IMG/VR virus record: IMGVR_UViG_3300008114_000040
Span: 25,568 to 89,567 of that record
Length of the DNA: 64,000 nucleotides
Source of the DNA: a virus
Strand: one strand, 5' to 3'
In this document: positions 9,017 through 18,745 of the stretch, piece by piece
How the letters are laid out: every line of letters begins with the position of its first letter
How positions within the stretch are numbered: the first letter of the stretch is position 1
Notes under the pieces: generated by a model
Database searches by the model: none
Told to the model about the DNA's origin: nothing
Seen by the model: only the letters and a program-made list of their open reading frames with translations
Made by a program: the position numbers and the translations under genes

Positions 9017-10855
9017 TTAAGAGAAGTCTACCGTTCTTAATTGTTTTACTCTGACATTGATGTCCCTACTATCAAATCTAACTTGGTATATTTGGTCTGG
9101 TTCGGCAAAAATAGTATCATCAATTAATTCAATTTCTCTTGTTTCTTTATCAATGTATCTTTGGGATGTTTGAGACGATGAATATTGACCGCCAACCCTA
9201 TTATACACTTTAAGATCAGACAATGTAATTACACCTGCCGTGTTTTGAATTAATCTACGAACATCTGAAACATTTAAGTTTTGACCCAAATCCCGATTGG
9301 TTGGTCTCATATAGTTTGATATTTGGTCAATCACTTCGGTTATAATTTGACTTTGTGAGGTATTGTTCTCAATCACAATTGAAATTTCAAATTCCAAATC
9401 AATAACTTTTGCAACATCAATTGATATATAATCATTTACCATTCTATACTTTGATAGGTAGGTTGCCAGATTTTGTTTTAAGGTATTGGCCACATTTTGA
9501 GTTAAGTTACCATCAGAATCATATGATAGGATTTGGACGACAACTTTATTATTATTTTCAGTAATCGCAACTTTAGCTGGTGCTCCAAATTTTCCGGGCA
9601 TTGTATCAATTAAAGATTTGTAATCATTAACAGTTACTGCTCGTTTTTGTGCAGCAAAGTTGAAAGCCACCATATTTCTAACTTCTTCAGTTGTTGGTGG
9701 ATTAGCACCACCTACCGCTGAGGTCACGTTATTAACCTTTAATGATCTTATAACATTTGAATTAATGGTATCCGATGGTCCATTAACAACCATATCAATA
9801 GTACCAATTTGATTGATGGCACCAACACCAACATTTGATGAAATACCACCACCAATCCTATATTGAATAAACAATGTTGTATTTGGTGTCACTGTCAATC
9901 CTAAACCAATATTATTTTGATAGTTTTGTATATTTAAAGGTACACCTAATTGAGCGAAATTCTGAAGTTGTTGATTTGGTGTTGTCGTACCACCACCAAA
10001 TTGTATTTTCATATACCCTTCCGGAGTATATTCAGTTATAAATCTATTGTCGGTTTTTAAATACCTACCAACTTTAAGTCCCGCCAAATCAATTGGTTTT
10101 GTTGGGTCCTCAATAAAAACGGTATCTTCGGCCAACGCATCAACTTCATACCATTTGTTTTGTGATGTAACAAATTCTGAACTAGGAGGTGTTGATTGGT
10201 ATTGGGTACCATCTTTTTGAATGATAGCCGTAACACCCAAAACATTTTTTTCTGGTAAAAAGAAATTGAAAAATGGTACAACATCATTTGGGTATACCAC
10301 TCTTTTAAATACCTTTGTTACACCATTAACCACCACTTCTCTTTTTGTTATTGTATAACCAACAATTTTATTTGTATTGTCAAAAATTGGGATTTTAGTT
10401 CTATTTACAAATCCTTCGTTGTTATATTGTGTTGAAAAATCAACATCGTATACGGTTTCAAACGTTTGACCCCCGCCATTAAATTGTGCTCCAGATCTTA
10501 AAATTCCCAAATATCTTGTATCTTCACTGTCACCAAAAGCAGGAACCTGAATGGATATATCAGCTAGAGCAACTGAAGGTCTAAATCCGGGTATTTTCAG
10601 ACCATAAGTTCTCGCAATATTATAAATTGATGACCTTTGTTGTGCATATTGAAGAACGGTCTCCTGTATACTTCTATCAATGTGGAAATGTAAGTTATCA
10701 CCAATGGCCGCGTTTAAGTCCATTAAAACTGAAAAAATGGACGCGTCGTTGAAATTTTGAACGACTTCTGGGTAGTATTGTTGAGCATAATTTATTAAAT
10801 CTTGTCTCAGACTTTCAAAATCCCTACTCGTATAATTAATTTTGTTCGTTGCCAT
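9017..10855 (-). CDS. 6: Baseplate wedge protein, T4 gp6-like (baseplate J family)
   Basis: 612 aa, close to T4 gp6 (660 aa). The N-terminus INYTSRDFESLRQDLINYAQ and the following NFNDASIFSVLMDLNAAIGDNLHFHID segment (seen as two parts) are typical of gp6/baseplate J proteins. A C-terminal region of alternating beta strands and helices (AVTVNDYKSLIDTMPGKFGA) is also typical. In T4, gp6 dimers form the backbone of the wedge ring and connect adjacent wedges around the hub. The start lies one base from the stop of the gp25-like gene, the usual T4-like pairing. Assignment is confident from sequence and synteny. Confidence 0.9.
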   Translation of the reverse strand: MATNKINYTSRDFESLRQDLINYAQQYYPEVVQNFNDASIFSVLMDLNAAIGDNLHFHIDRSIQETVLQYAQQRSSIYNIARTYGLKIPGFRPSVALADISIQVPAFGDSEDTRYLGILRSGAQFNGGGQTFETVYDVDFSTQYNNEGFVNRTKIPIFDNTNKIVGYTITKREVVVNGVTKVFKRVVYPNDVVPFFNFFLPEKNVLGVTAIIQKDGTQYQSTPPSSEFVTSQNKWYEVDALAEDTVFIEDPTKPIDLAGLKVGRYLKTDNRFITEYTPEGYMKIQFGGGTTTPNQQLQNFAQLGVPLNIQNYQNNIGLGLTVTPNTTLFIQYRIGGGISSNVGVGAINQIGTIDMVVNGPSDTINSNVIRSLKVNNVTSAVGGANPPTTEEVRNMVAFNFAAQKRAVTVNDYKSLIDTMPGKFGAPAKVAITENNNKVVVQILSYDSDGNLTQNVANTLKQNLATYLSKYRMVNDYISIDVAKVIDLEFEISIVIENNTSQSQIITEVIDQISNYMRPTNRDLGQNLNVSDVRRLIQNTAGVITLSDLKVYNRVGGQYSSSQTSQRYIDKETREIELIDDTIFAEPDQIYQVRFDSRDINVRVKQLRTVDFS

Positions 10856-10856
10856 A

Positions 10857-11321
10857 TTATATATTAATTATTATAAATTCTCTTGACCCAAAAGCATTAT
10901 TATTGTTTGTATAGTCAATTCTTAATTTTGCGGTGTACTCTTCCGTACTAGCACCAGGTACTCTATATATATCACTTGTCCCCAATAAGTCAGTATTTAA
11001 TTCGTCCGGGGCTTCATCTGATTGTAAATATGGTGTAACTGATATGTTGTTAATTATTAAATTTGGTATATATTTATCTACTTGTTCTTGAATTTCAGCT
11101 TTGATTCCTTCAAAGGTCTCACCATCAAAAGGGTCAAAAATAAATTCATAAATTCTGGTCCCGAAATCCGGTAAATAATACCTACTACCTTTTCTTGTTA
11201 AAATCAAGTGTAGTAAGTTTGATCTTATTTCTTCATCTGTTGTTTCCGACAATGAAAAATAATAACCAAGCGGATTGTTCCTAAAAGGAAAATTAACACC
11301 ATATGTTGTTCCATTTGCCAT
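10857..11321 (-). CDS. 25: Baseplate wedge protein, T4 gp25-like (GPW/gp25 lysozyme-fold family)
   Basis: 154 aa, slightly longer than T4 gp25 (132 aa). The family core is present: ETTDEEIRSNLLHLILTRKG, then RYYLPDFGTRIYEFIFDPFD and the IKAEIQEQVDKYIPNL helix. gp25 seeds sheath polymerisation at the baseplate and contacts gp6 and gp53. Despite the historical 'lysozyme' label, the family is structural in T4-like phages. It is immediately upstream of gp6 and probably co-transcribed. A TATTTAT box is 6 nt upstream, and an nrdA terminator precedes that. Confidence 0.9.
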   Translation of the reverse strand: MANGTTYGVNFPFRNNPLGYYFSLSETTDEEIRSNLLHLILTRKGSRYYLPDFGTRIYEFIFDPFDGETFEGIKAEIQEQVDKYIPNLIINNISVTPYLQSDEAPDELNTDLLGTSDIYRVPGASTEEYTAKLRIDYTNNNNAFGSREFIIINI

Positions 11322-11327
11322 ATTATA

Positions 11328-11334
11328 ATAAATA
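11328..11334 (-). promoter_or_regulatory. TATTTAT start-site box, 6 nt upstream of gp25
   Basis: The coding strand reads TTATATTTATTATAATATGG. It follows the terminator of nrdA, so it probably drives the gp25-gp6 unit separately from nrdA. Confidence 0.5.
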
Positions 11335-11360
11335 TAATGTGGTACACTTTTCTTTTAAAT

Positions 11361-11384
11361 AAAAAATCCCAACTAGATTGGGAC
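11361..11384 (-). terminator. Rho-independent terminator after nrdA
   Basis: On the minus strand TCCCAA and TTGGGA pair around a 5-nt loop (TCTAG), followed by a run of T (TTTTTTATTT). It lies just past the nrdA stop and separates the nucleotide-metabolism operon from gp25. Confidence 0.75.
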
Positions 11385-11392
11385 TTAATTTT

Positions 11393-13822
11393 TTATGATG
11401 AACAACCAAAACAATCAAAATCAGAATCATTTGGTTTTGGTGGTAAGTTCATATATGAGTAATCCACTTTAACAGGTTCTGGTGTTGTTTTTGGTTTTTC
11501 CTTTTTACTGATGTCAACTGCCAAGTGTTTTGCACCAGTTGATATCGCTCTTGTTCTCACATAATAACATAAAGTTTTTAAACCTTTTTCCCAAGCATGG
11601 AAATGTGATGATGTTATTTTTGATAAAGTCGGATTGGCCATATAGATATTCATTGATTGTGATTGATCAATAAATGGTGCCCTATCAGTTGCCATATCAA
11701 TAAGTTGTTTTTGTGAAATCTCCCAAATTGTTTTATATTTAGGAATTAAATGTTCAATTCGTTTCACTTTTTTAAGATAGTTTTTATCTTCCGGATCCAA
11801 ATAGTTATTGAAATTAATATTCTGAATTGACCCTTCATTAATAATAATTTCATTTTTTAAGTCCTCACACCAGATTCCAATTTTTTCAAAATCATTAATA
11901 AGATACTTATTTACAATTAAAATCTCACCCCCAACTACTCGTCTATTAAATAGAGCAGAATGTGCTGGTTCCGTCATCTCAAATGAACCGGTTACCTTAG
12001 CGGAACTTGCTACGGGCATTTGTGCCGTAAATAGGGAATTACAAATCCCATATTCTTTTACACTATCTTTTAGATTATTCCAATCCCACATACCAGATAA
12101 ATTAGACTCATTTAACCCCCACATATCATATTGGAATATACCTTGTGACATTGGTGAATTATTAAAGTAAGTGTACGGTTCGTATTTTCCTTCTCTACAC
12201 AATTGATTACTTTCATATATTGCAGCATAATAAATTGTTTCAAAAATATCTTTATTCAATTTTTTTGCTTCATCAGATGTAAAAATATAATCCATTAAAT
12301 AAAATACGTCCGCCAAACCTTGCGTCCCAATAGCGATAGCTCTTTGTTCTAAACCACCTTTTCTCCCTTTTTCAGTTGAGTAATTATTAATGTTAATAAC
12401 CTTATTTAAGGCTCTTACCACTTTTCTAACTTCAGTAAATAATGATTCAAAATTGAATTTTCCATTTTCAACAAAGTTTTTCAGTACCATAGATGAAAGA
12501 GTACAGATGGCTGTAGTTGTCTCATCCGTAAATTGATAAATTTCGTTACAAAGATTACTTTGTTTTATTACCCCAATATTTTGGTGATTAGTTTTTTTGT
12601 TAGCATTATCTTTTGAACATAAATAAGGTACCCCCGTCTCCACTTGTGATTCAATGATTTTAGTCCATATGGTTTGAGCTGAAACCTTTTTACCGATACT
12701 TAACCTTACCGCTTCATTATAAACTTCTTCATATTCATCACCATAACAATTTTGTAGTGGTTTTAAACCGGCTTTAATTATATCATTTGGACAAAACAAA
12801 TACCAGTCACTATTATTTTTTACGGCTCTCATAAAATTATCTGGAATCCAAATTGCGGTAAATAAGTCACGAGCTCTTAACTCTTCTGCGCCTGTATTTT
12901 TTTTGATATCTAAAAGATCAATAATATCTCTATGCCAAGGTTCAATATAGATCGCAGCACTTCCAGGTCTCCTCCCTTGTTGGTTGAAGTATCTTAGTGA
13001 TTCATTTACAATTTTTAAATACTTCAACAACCCACCGGCATAACCACCAGATGATGATATTCTACTTTCTTTACTTCTAATGTTTGACATTGAAAGCCCG
13101 ATCCCAGCAGCATCAGATGAAAATGTTGAAATATCATTTAATGTGCCTAGTAAACCGTCTCTTGAATCTGAATTATTATAGTGTAACACACACGAAGCTA
13201 ATTGAGGTACTTTCGTACCAGCATTAATCATAATAGGTGTTGCTTTTGAGATAAGTTGTGTGGATAGTGATTTATAATACTCAGCAGCTTCACTAAATGA
13301 ATCAGTAACCCATAGTGCGACCCGCATATACATATGTTGTGGACGCTCAATTACCTGACCATTAGGTCTTTTTAATAGATACATTTCTTGAAGTGACCTC
13401 CAAGCAAAATAATCAAAATTATAATCATTATCATGGTTGATTACCATATCAATTGTATCATCACCATACTCATCAATAATTTGAATTAATTTTTCATTAA
13501 CCACACCATCTTGGTGTAATAACCTCATTGTTTTAGAAAAACTATCATCCGTTTCTTTATGGTAAGATGAAATTGCGACTGATGACGCTAATCTGGAATA
13601 ATCATAATGACTACCAGTATAAGCTGCGGCAATTTCATAAATGAGTTTATCTAACTCCTTTGTTGTTATTTCACCTTCTGTTGGTACAGATGTGATAACC
13701 TTAATAAAAATCTCATCGGAGTTAACATTCAACCCTTTTGCTGCTCTTTTAACTCTGTTATAAATTTTTTGTGGATTAAATGATGCACTTTCCCCACCTC
13801 TTTTAATTATTTTTAATGGCAT
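11393..13822 (-). CDS. nrdA: Ribonucleoside-diphosphate reductase alpha subunit, class Ia
   Basis: 809 aa. It reduces ribonucleoside diphosphates to deoxy forms for phage DNA synthesis, together with NrdB encoded just upstream. An ATP-cone-like N-terminus covers about residues 1-95. Active-site elements are visible: LASCVL (first redox Cys), SNLCNEIYQ (radical Cys with flanking Asn and Glu) and AICTLSS (second redox Cys). The C-terminus ends DFDCFGCSS, giving the CxxC pair that passes electrons from thioredoxin or glutaredoxin. There is no intron or intein. It lies 10 nt from nrdB in an operon with the helicase and is terminated at 11361-11384. Confidence 0.95.
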   Translation of the reverse strand: MPLKIIKRGGESASFNPQKIYNRVKRAAKGLNVNSDEIFIKVITSVPTEGEITTKELDKLIYEIAAAYTGSHYDYSRLASSVAISSYHKETDDSFSKTMRLLHQDGVVNEKLIQIIDEYGDDTIDMVINHDNDYNFDYFAWRSLQEMYLLKRPNGQVIERPQHMYMRVALWVTDSFSEAAEYYKSLSTQLISKATPIMINAGTKVPQLASCVLHYNNSDSRDGLLGTLNDISTFSSDAAGIGLSMSNIRSKESRISSSGGYAGGLLKYLKIVNESLRYFNQQGRRPGSAAIYIEPWHRDIIDLLDIKKNTGAEELRARDLFTAIWIPDNFMRAVKNNSDWYLFCPNDIIKAGLKPLQNCYGDEYEEVYNEAVRLSIGKKVSAQTIWTKIIESQVETGVPYLCSKDNANKKTNHQNIGVIKQSNLCNEIYQFTDETTTAICTLSSMVLKNFVENGKFNFESLFTEVRKVVRALNKVININNYSTEKGRKGGLEQRAIAIGTQGLADVFYLMDYIFTSDEAKKLNKDIFETIYYAAIYESNQLCREGKYEPYTYFNNSPMSQGIFQYDMWGLNESNLSGMWDWNNLKDSVKEYGICNSLFTAQMPVASSAKVTGSFEMTEPAHSALFNRRVVGGEILIVNKYLINDFEKIGIWCEDLKNEIIINEGSIQNINFNNYLDPEDKNYLKKVKRIEHLIPKYKTIWEISQKQLIDMATDRAPFIDQSQSMNIYMANPTLSKITSSHFHAWEKGLKTLCYYVRTRAISTGAKHLAVDISKKEKPKTTPEPVKVDYSYMNLPPKPNDSDFDCFGCSS

Positions 13823-13832
13823 ATCTATTATT

Positions 13833-14780
13833 TTAAAAATCGTCAGTAAACGTTATTGTTTCATTTAACTTGGCTTTTTGGTACTCAACCGTTCTTGATT
13901 CAAAAAAGTTACCTTTTGTTTCAACGGCAATTTGTTCCATAAATTTAAATGGTTGTTCAACATTGAACTCTTTACTACAACCCATTTTCATAAGTAACCC
14001 ATCAACAACAAATTCCAAATATTGTTTCATTAAGTTTGAATTCATACCAATTAACGATACCGGTAATGATTCGGTGATAAATTCCTTTTCTATTTCAAGT
14101 GCGGAAAGTAAAATCTCTCTAATCTTCTTTTCGGATGGTTTGTTTTCCAAATGATTATTTAACAAATGAATTGCAAAATCACAATGAAGATTTTCATCTT
14201 TAAAAATTAAAGAGTTTGCATTACACAAACCTTGCATAATACCACGAGACTTTAACCAGAAGATTGAACAAAAGGAACCGGAGAAAAATATACCTTCAAC
14301 GGCAGCAAAAGCAACTAATCTTTCAGCAAAAGATGCGTTCTCAATCCAATCAAGAGCCCACTTCGCTTTCTTTTGTACAGCAGGCAGTCTGTCAATAGCA
14401 TTAAAACATTCGTCCTTTTCTTTTGGGTCATTAATGTATGTATCAATTAATAATGAATACATTAAAGAGTGAATATTTTCCATAGCCAACTGAAATCCAT
14501 AAAAGAACTTAGCTTCTGGGTATTGTACTTCCCTATAAAAATTTTCCGCTAGGTTCTCATTTACAATACCATCTGATGCGGCAAAAAATGATAGAACATT
14601 TTTAATGAAATATTGTTCATTTTCAGTCAAAGATTCCCAATCTCTGATATCGTTTGTCAAGTCTATCTCCTCTGCAGTCCAAAACGCCGCTTGATGTTGT
14701 TTGTAGTATTCCCAAATATCGTTGTATTGGATTGGGAAAATTACAAATCGTCCAGGATTTTCTGTTAATATTTTTTCCAT
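13833..14780 (-). CDS. nrdB: Ribonucleoside-diphosphate reductase beta subunit, class Ia
   Basis: 315 aa. This subunit holds the diiron centre and tyrosyl radical used by NrdA. The segment [17 protein letters not shown] supplies Glu, His and the Tyr four residues after the His, matching the radical tyrosine spacing of E. coli NrdB. Further iron ligands lie in [11 protein letters not shown] and [10 protein letters not shown]. The length is somewhat shorter than E. coli NrdB (376 aa), as is common for phage versions. It is encoded between the helicase gene and nrdA with short spacers. Confidence 0.95.
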   Translation of the reverse strand: MEKILTENPGRFVIFPIQYNDIWEYYKQHQAAFWTAEEIDLTNDIRDWESLTENEQYFIKNVLSFFAASDGIVNENLAENFYREVQYPEAKFFYGFQLAMENIHSLMYSLLIDTYINDPKEKDECFNAIDRLPAVQKKAKWALDWIENASFAERLVAFAAVEGIFFSGSFCSIFWLKSRGIMQGLCNANSLIFKDENLHCDFAIHLLNNHLENKPSEKKIREILLSALEIEKEFITESLPVSLIGMNSNLMKQYLEFVVDGLLMKMGCSKEFNVEQPFKFMEQIAVETKGNFFESRTVEYQKAKLNETITFTDDF

Positions 14781-14793
14781 AATAAATTTTAAT

Positions 14794-17244
14794 TTAATTG
14801 TTTTCTGATTGTTGTTCTTTTAACTTCTTTTTTTCCAACAGTTCTTTAATTCTGTTCCTATTCTTTTCTTCTTTTTGTTCTTCGTGACCTAGAAACGTCA
14901 CACTTTGTTCTGTATCAATTTCCAACATTCCGTTGTCAAACTTACAATTTTCAAACACAATACCATCTTTACCAATTCTGGATTTTGTGATTGCAATTGT
15001 CGCCAAATTCATTTCTTTTTGTTGTAATGATTTTGCAACCGTAATAATGACGTGGGCAACTTGTGCTTTCTTAATAGATCCACCCATTTGATCAGTTGTT
15101 ACAACATCAGATGAGATTGAACTTCTTGAACCTTGGGTGGCCGTCCATCCCGCAATATCAAGTTCATGACACATTGATTCAAAACCTCTCATTACTGAAC
15201 CCTCACTTTTCCATTCGTCGCCCAAGTTTTTATCCGGAACAACACAATCAATATAATCCAAAATAAGCAAATCAATCTTTGTTCCTTCGGCCATCATTTT
15301 TCTTATCTGAGTTTTAATCTGATTCATTGTTACCGTATCTGATGGTAATTTTTTCATAATCAACTTATTCTTTCTTGTTGATTGGATGTGTTTAACTTTT
15401 GCCATAACTTCCTCTCTATTTTCAGAAAGTTCGTCCGGATGAATTCCAGTCCAAAGTGTCATATGTTTTCTTTGAATAATTTTTGCATTGTCCTCAAAGA
15501 AAATCTGAAGTACATTATACCCCAAATTAAAGGCGTGATTGGCAATTTTTGTGGTGAAGGTCGTGTTATGTGTTAAAACATAATCTCTGGTTACATACAA
15601 GCAATCTGGGTTTGATACTTTAATACAAACCGCTTCTTCATCGTGTGTGTGACTTATTGACTTAACATACTTTTGTTCAACATATTTTGTTCTTTTATAA
15701 TACCTACTAACTTTTCTCATTAGTTTAAATGGTACAACATCATTAGCAAAGGAAATTGTAACATTATAAGTTAGTTGACCTTGTTTTTTCTCACCATTGA
15801 TTCTATAAGTTGGTATTTTTGTTTTAACTCTAACAGTACCACCTAAAGATAATACAAGTTCTCTAACATCCTCACTAAGTTGTTTTGATATGGTTGTAAA
15901 TTGAACCAATCCTTTTTTAGCTACGTACCCATCAGTGTCCATCAAACCGCGAAGTATTTCAATTCTGTTGTCCAATGAATTATACAAATAATCTTTTGGT
16001 ATGAATTTGTTGTTTGATTTCATTCCCTTCAAACCATATGTTTCCAATTTTTTGGCAACATCACTTTTCAATCTAATTACCTTGATTGTTTTTTCATTGG
16101 TTTTGGTATATTCTGTAAAGGCGGTATGTTCTGACAAATGTGAAATATTTTCAAACAACTCATCATCTTTTGTTGAAATAATGGGGTTACTTTGATTTAA
16201 ATAACCATCACCCAACAATAACCCCATAAGGTATGGATCAATAGTTACTTCTTTTTGTTCAAACTCAATTGGGGCAACCACTGGAAGTCTATAATTGTAT
16301 CTACCTCTTTTTTTGATGTCATTTACCATATCCAAGGTTTTAACAACTTTGTATCCAAAATTAGGTGAATAAGTGTTTTTTCCTTTAACTCTTACCTTTC
16401 TGGTTCTCATATTAAGTGTGTTTACACTCCACAAATGTTCAGCGTCACAATTGGAAAATGTCCCATCACTAAACTCAACTTTATAGATCGGTCTGATACC
16501 TTGGGGGTACACCCCCAATACATATTGTTCTTTACCATCGGAACCAATAACTTTATCACCCACTTTTAGATCGCCCATTTTGGTCCAACCTTTTGGTGTT
16601 AAAACCGGTTCAGAAATTGGATTAGCTTTTCCCGTTCCGGTAGGGGCCAAAAATACCCCAATTTCACCCTTAGCCAAACCACCCTTTAAAAGGTTATCAA
16701 TACCTGGAATTCCAAGTGGAATTGGGTGTCTAAAATCATCATCCAAAACCTCATCCAAGTTAAAAAATACATCCATTGTACCTTTGTCAACTTCACCAAC
16801 TTGAAGGGCCCCTCTGACCATTTCTTCCAGTTTATCATAACTTTCAAAATCTCCCTTATCAATTATTGATTGGGCTTTGGTCATAACTTTTTGAAGTTCT
16901 TGTTGTTTACAGAATTTAAGTGATTTTTCTTGAACAAAAATGGATCCTTCATCTGATACATTCTTTACTTGGTCCAAGGTGTCCAAAACACTTTTTTGGG
17001 CCATCGGTGAACTAATTTCAGATTTGGTTAATTGTTCCAGAGTGTCAAACGTTGGTGTATGTTCATACTTTGAATAATATTCCTTAATCATCTGACAAAT
17101 GATTTTGAAATATTGGTTATCAAAATAATTTGGTTCAATAACTTCAATGATGGAATTGGAAAAATCCTTATAAATTATAATGTTATTTAATAGTTGAATC
17201 TGAAAGGTGTTTCCTAAGTATCCGAAGTTTTTTTTGTCTGACAT
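14794..17244 (-). CDS. 41: Replicative DNA helicase, DnaB/T4 gp41-like, interrupted by an intein
   Basis: 816-aa precursor. Residues 1-206 plus 561-816 form a helicase of about 462 aa, close to T4 gp41 (475 aa), the hexameric 5'-3' fork helicase. An N-terminal helical domain is followed by the RecA-like core. The P-loop APTGTGK (200-206) is cut by the intein and continues as [16 protein letters not shown] from residue 561. The Walker B is [12 protein letters not shown], and GWTATQGSR lies in the arginine/sensor region. The C-terminus is Lys/Glu-rich ([20 protein letters not shown]). The helicase cannot bind ATP until the intein is removed. A TATTTAT box lies 26 nt upstream of the start. Confidence 0.93.
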   Translation of the reverse strand: MSDKKNFGYLGNTFQIQLLNNIIIYKDFSNSIIEVIEPNYFDNQYFKIICQMIKEYYSKYEHTPTFDTLEQLTKSEISSPMAQKSVLDTLDQVKNVSDEGSIFVQEKSLKFCKQQELQKVMTKAQSIIDKGDFESYDKLEEMVRGALQVGEVDKGTMDVFFNLDEVLDDDFRHPIPLGIPGIDNLLKGGLAKGEIGVFLAPTGTGKANPISEPVLTPKGWTKMGDLKVGDKVIGSDGKEQYVLGVYPQGIRPIYKVEFSDGTFSNCDAEHLWSVNTLNMRTRKVRVKGKNTYSPNFGYKVVKTLDMVNDIKKRGRYNYRLPVVAPIEFEQKEVTIDPYLMGLLLGDGYLNQSNPIISTKDDELFENISHLSEHTAFTEYTKTNEKTIKVIRLKSDVAKKLETYGLKGMKSNNKFIPKDYLYNSLDNRIEILRGLMDTDGYVAKKGLVQFTTISKQLSEDVRELVLSLGGTVRVKTKIPTYRINGEKKQGQLTYNVTISFANDVVPFKLMRKVSRYYKRTKYVEQKYVKSISHTHDEEAVCIKVSNPDCLYVTRDYVLTHNTTFTTKIANHAFNLGYNVLQIFFEDNAKIIQRKHMTLWTGIHPDELSENREEVMAKVKHIQSTRKNKLIMKKLPSDTVTMNQIKTQIRKMMAEGTKIDLLILDYIDCVVPDKNLGDEWKSEGSVMRGFESMCHELDIAGWTATQGSRSSISSDVVTTDQMGGSIKKAQVAHVIITVAKSLQQKEMNLATIAITKSRIGKDGIVFENCKFDNGMLEIDTEQSVTFLGHEEQKEEKNRNRIKELLEKKKLKEQQSENN
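15565..16626 (-). mobile_element. Class 3-type (Ala1, W-C-T) intein with LAGLIDADG endonuclease in the helicase P-loop
   Basis: 354-aa intein, residues 207-560 of the helicase precursor. It starts with Ala ([14 protein letters not shown]) rather than Cys/Ser and ends LTHN, followed by extein Thr561. Block B reads CDAEHLWSV, giving His270 and Trp272. Block F reads EAVCIKVSN, with Cys540 at the position usually taken by Asp. Trp at B:12, Cys at F:4 and Thr at G:1 are the diagnostic set of class 3 inteins, in which the internal block-F Cys is the first nucleophile. Two dodecapeptide motifs, [11 protein letters not shown] (339-349) and [11 protein letters not shown] (431-441), indicate a DOD homing endonuclease. 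Confidence 0.88.
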
Positions 17245-17270
17245 ATTGATTAATTTCTAGGTTTGTAAAA

Positions 17271-17277
17271 ATAAATA
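17271..17277 (-). promoter_or_regulatory. TATTTAT start-site box, 26 nt upstream of the helicase gene
   Basis: The coding strand reads CTATATTTATTTTTACAAACC. It lies in the 36-nt gap between the helicase gene and the unknown 150-aa gene. Confidence 0.4.
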
Positions 17278-17280
17278 TAG

Positions 17281-17733
17281 TTAAGCAAACGAATAATTTA
17301 GATATTCATAAGATAAATTTTTACCTGAAAAAATGTCAGTTAGGTCTTTTAGAATGTTTTTTATGTCTGGTCGTACATCTAGGGTATATCTGACCTTCGG
17401 AGGGTATACTTTTGCATCAATGGTTCTATGACAAATTGTCTGATTTCCCACCTTTAAAATAACGTTAAATACTTCCGGTCCGTCCGTATTTGATGTGTTT
17501 AATACACTTGGATCTTCTTCAATTTGGTATTTGTTATCCAACATATAAACCAAACACTTTTTTCTCAATTTTGTTTTAAGTTGTTCTGACAAATCTTTAA
17601 TGTATTCATAAAGTTCAACGGAGTTTTGTGCGTTCTCGTTGAAGTTTTTAACATTAAAGAAACGTTGTACAACAAAATTGTTGTTTAGTGTAATTAGAAA
17701 TTCAACCTTCGTGAAATCATACTGCTCTTTCAT
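17281..17733 (-). CDS. Hypothetical protein in the replication operon
   Basis: 150-aa protein starting MKEQYDFTKVEFLITLNNNF. It looks mixed alpha/beta, with a central helix (ELYEYIKDLSEQLKTKLRKK) and a C-terminal helix (RPDIKNILKDLTDIFSGKNL). No catalytic motif, Cys cluster or membrane segment is visible. It sits between the 5' nuclease (4 nt away) and the helicase, so a replication accessory role is plausible. I cannot name a family. Confidence 0.7.
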   Translation of the reverse strand: MKEQYDFTKVEFLITLNNNFVVQRFFNVKNFNENAQNSVELYEYIKDLSEQLKTKLRKKCLVYMLDNKYQIEEDPSVLNTSNTDGPEVFNVILKVGNQTICHRTIDAKVYPPKVRYTLDVRPDIKNILKDLTDIFSGKNLSYEYLNYSFA

Positions 17734-17737
17734 AATC

Positions 17738-18745
17738 TTACTTTTTTGTTTTAAATTTTGTTTTTTCTTTTCTTGTTAGTTTTAAAAATGGTTTTAAAAA
17801 ATAAACCCACTGATCATCTCCCTTGGGTAGATATTTAAATAATCCGTCCTCCATCATCATCCGAATTAAGTTTTTATACCCTCTTCCGTCAGGATCCAAT
17901 GACTCAGAATAATATAATTTAACCAATTCCTTTCCTTCTTCACTTATTAGTGGTTCGGACAAATCCACTATCTTTTTGTTTACTTCAAAAAACTCATCAC
18001 CAAATATCCCCTCCTTTGTTCGCCCAGTTAAAAGGTTCTTTAATGTGGTGTTGTCCTTTTGTTCTTTCAGTAAATCCTCACCTCTTTTTAAAATATCGGA
18101 AAAACTTATTTCTTTTTCAAGTATCTCAGGAAATAACTTTACAAAAGTTTTTTCTCCAAGATAATAAATCCCATTAATATTGTCGGATTTGTCACCAGAA
18201 ATAATTTTAAAAGTTTTTACATTGTAGTGTGGAATCTCAATGGAGTTCATTTTGATTGTATCCCCCTTTTTATAATACTTCTTGGTGTTTGGTGAGTAAA
18301 TGGTCACATCTTCCGAAATAAGTTGTGTAAGGTCTCTATCCGCACTGAAAATCGTTTTTGATTCATCCTTTGCAATTTTACAATAATAGGCAATTAAATC
18401 ATCGGCTTCCGAATTTTCAAACTCAACTTGTCTAACGAACATTTCTTCCAAATATTGTTTAACTCGTTGTTTTTGTTTGTTATAAGATAACTCCAGATTT
18501 TCATCCTCAGATCTTTTTCTATTTAACTTATAGTTTGGATATACCATTCGTCTTTGTGATGAACTTGTTTCACCATCCCAAAACACAACGGTTTTGTTGA
18601 AGTTATCTTCATCAATGAACCTACGTAAGGTATTTAAAAAGTGCCAAATACCACCAACGTGTTCAACACCATTGAAATATCCTTTAACACCATAAAAACC
18701 AATCGTTAAAAGGTTGTCACCGTCAACCAATAAGGTTTTAGTCAT
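17738..18745 (-). CDS. rnh: 5'-3' exonuclease / RNase H, FEN-family (T4 Rnh-like)
   Basis: 335 aa, close to T4 RNase H (305 aa), which removes Okazaki primers. Metal-binding acidic motifs of the FEN/PIN-like fold appear in order: LLVDGDNLL near the N-terminus, VVFWDGE, ENSEADDLIAYY, IFSADRDLTQLI and ISGDKSDNINGI. The last corresponds to the helix-hairpin-helix DNA-binding region. The start overlaps the methyltransferase stop by 8 nt, so it is probably translationally coupled. It lies in the replication operon with helicase and UvsX. The symbol follows T4 usage; the family call is firm, while the RNase H versus flap nuclease role is inferred. Confidence 0.87.
   Translation of the reverse strand: MTKTLLVDGDNLLTIGFYGVKGYFNGVEHVGGIWHFLNTLRRFIDEDNFNKTVVFWDGETSSSQRRMVYPNYKLNRKRSEDENLELSYNKQKQRVKQYLEEMFVRQVEFENSEADDLIAYYCKIAKDESKTIFSADRDLTQLISEDVTIYSPNTKKYYKKGDTIKMNSIEIPHYNVKTFKIISGDKSDNINGIYYLGEKTFVKLFPEILEKEISFSDILKRGEDLLKEQKDNTTLKNLLTGRTKEGIFGDEFFEVNKKIVDLSEPLISEEGKELVKLYYSESLDPDGRGYKNLIRMMMEDGLFKYLPKGDDQWVYFLKPFLKLTRKEKTKFKTKK

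Noticed and set aside
15565-16626. Reading the helicase insertion as a separate gene or frameshift
   Set aside because: It is in frame, lacks its own start and stop, and both ends match intein splice-junction rules, so it is an intein within one precursor.
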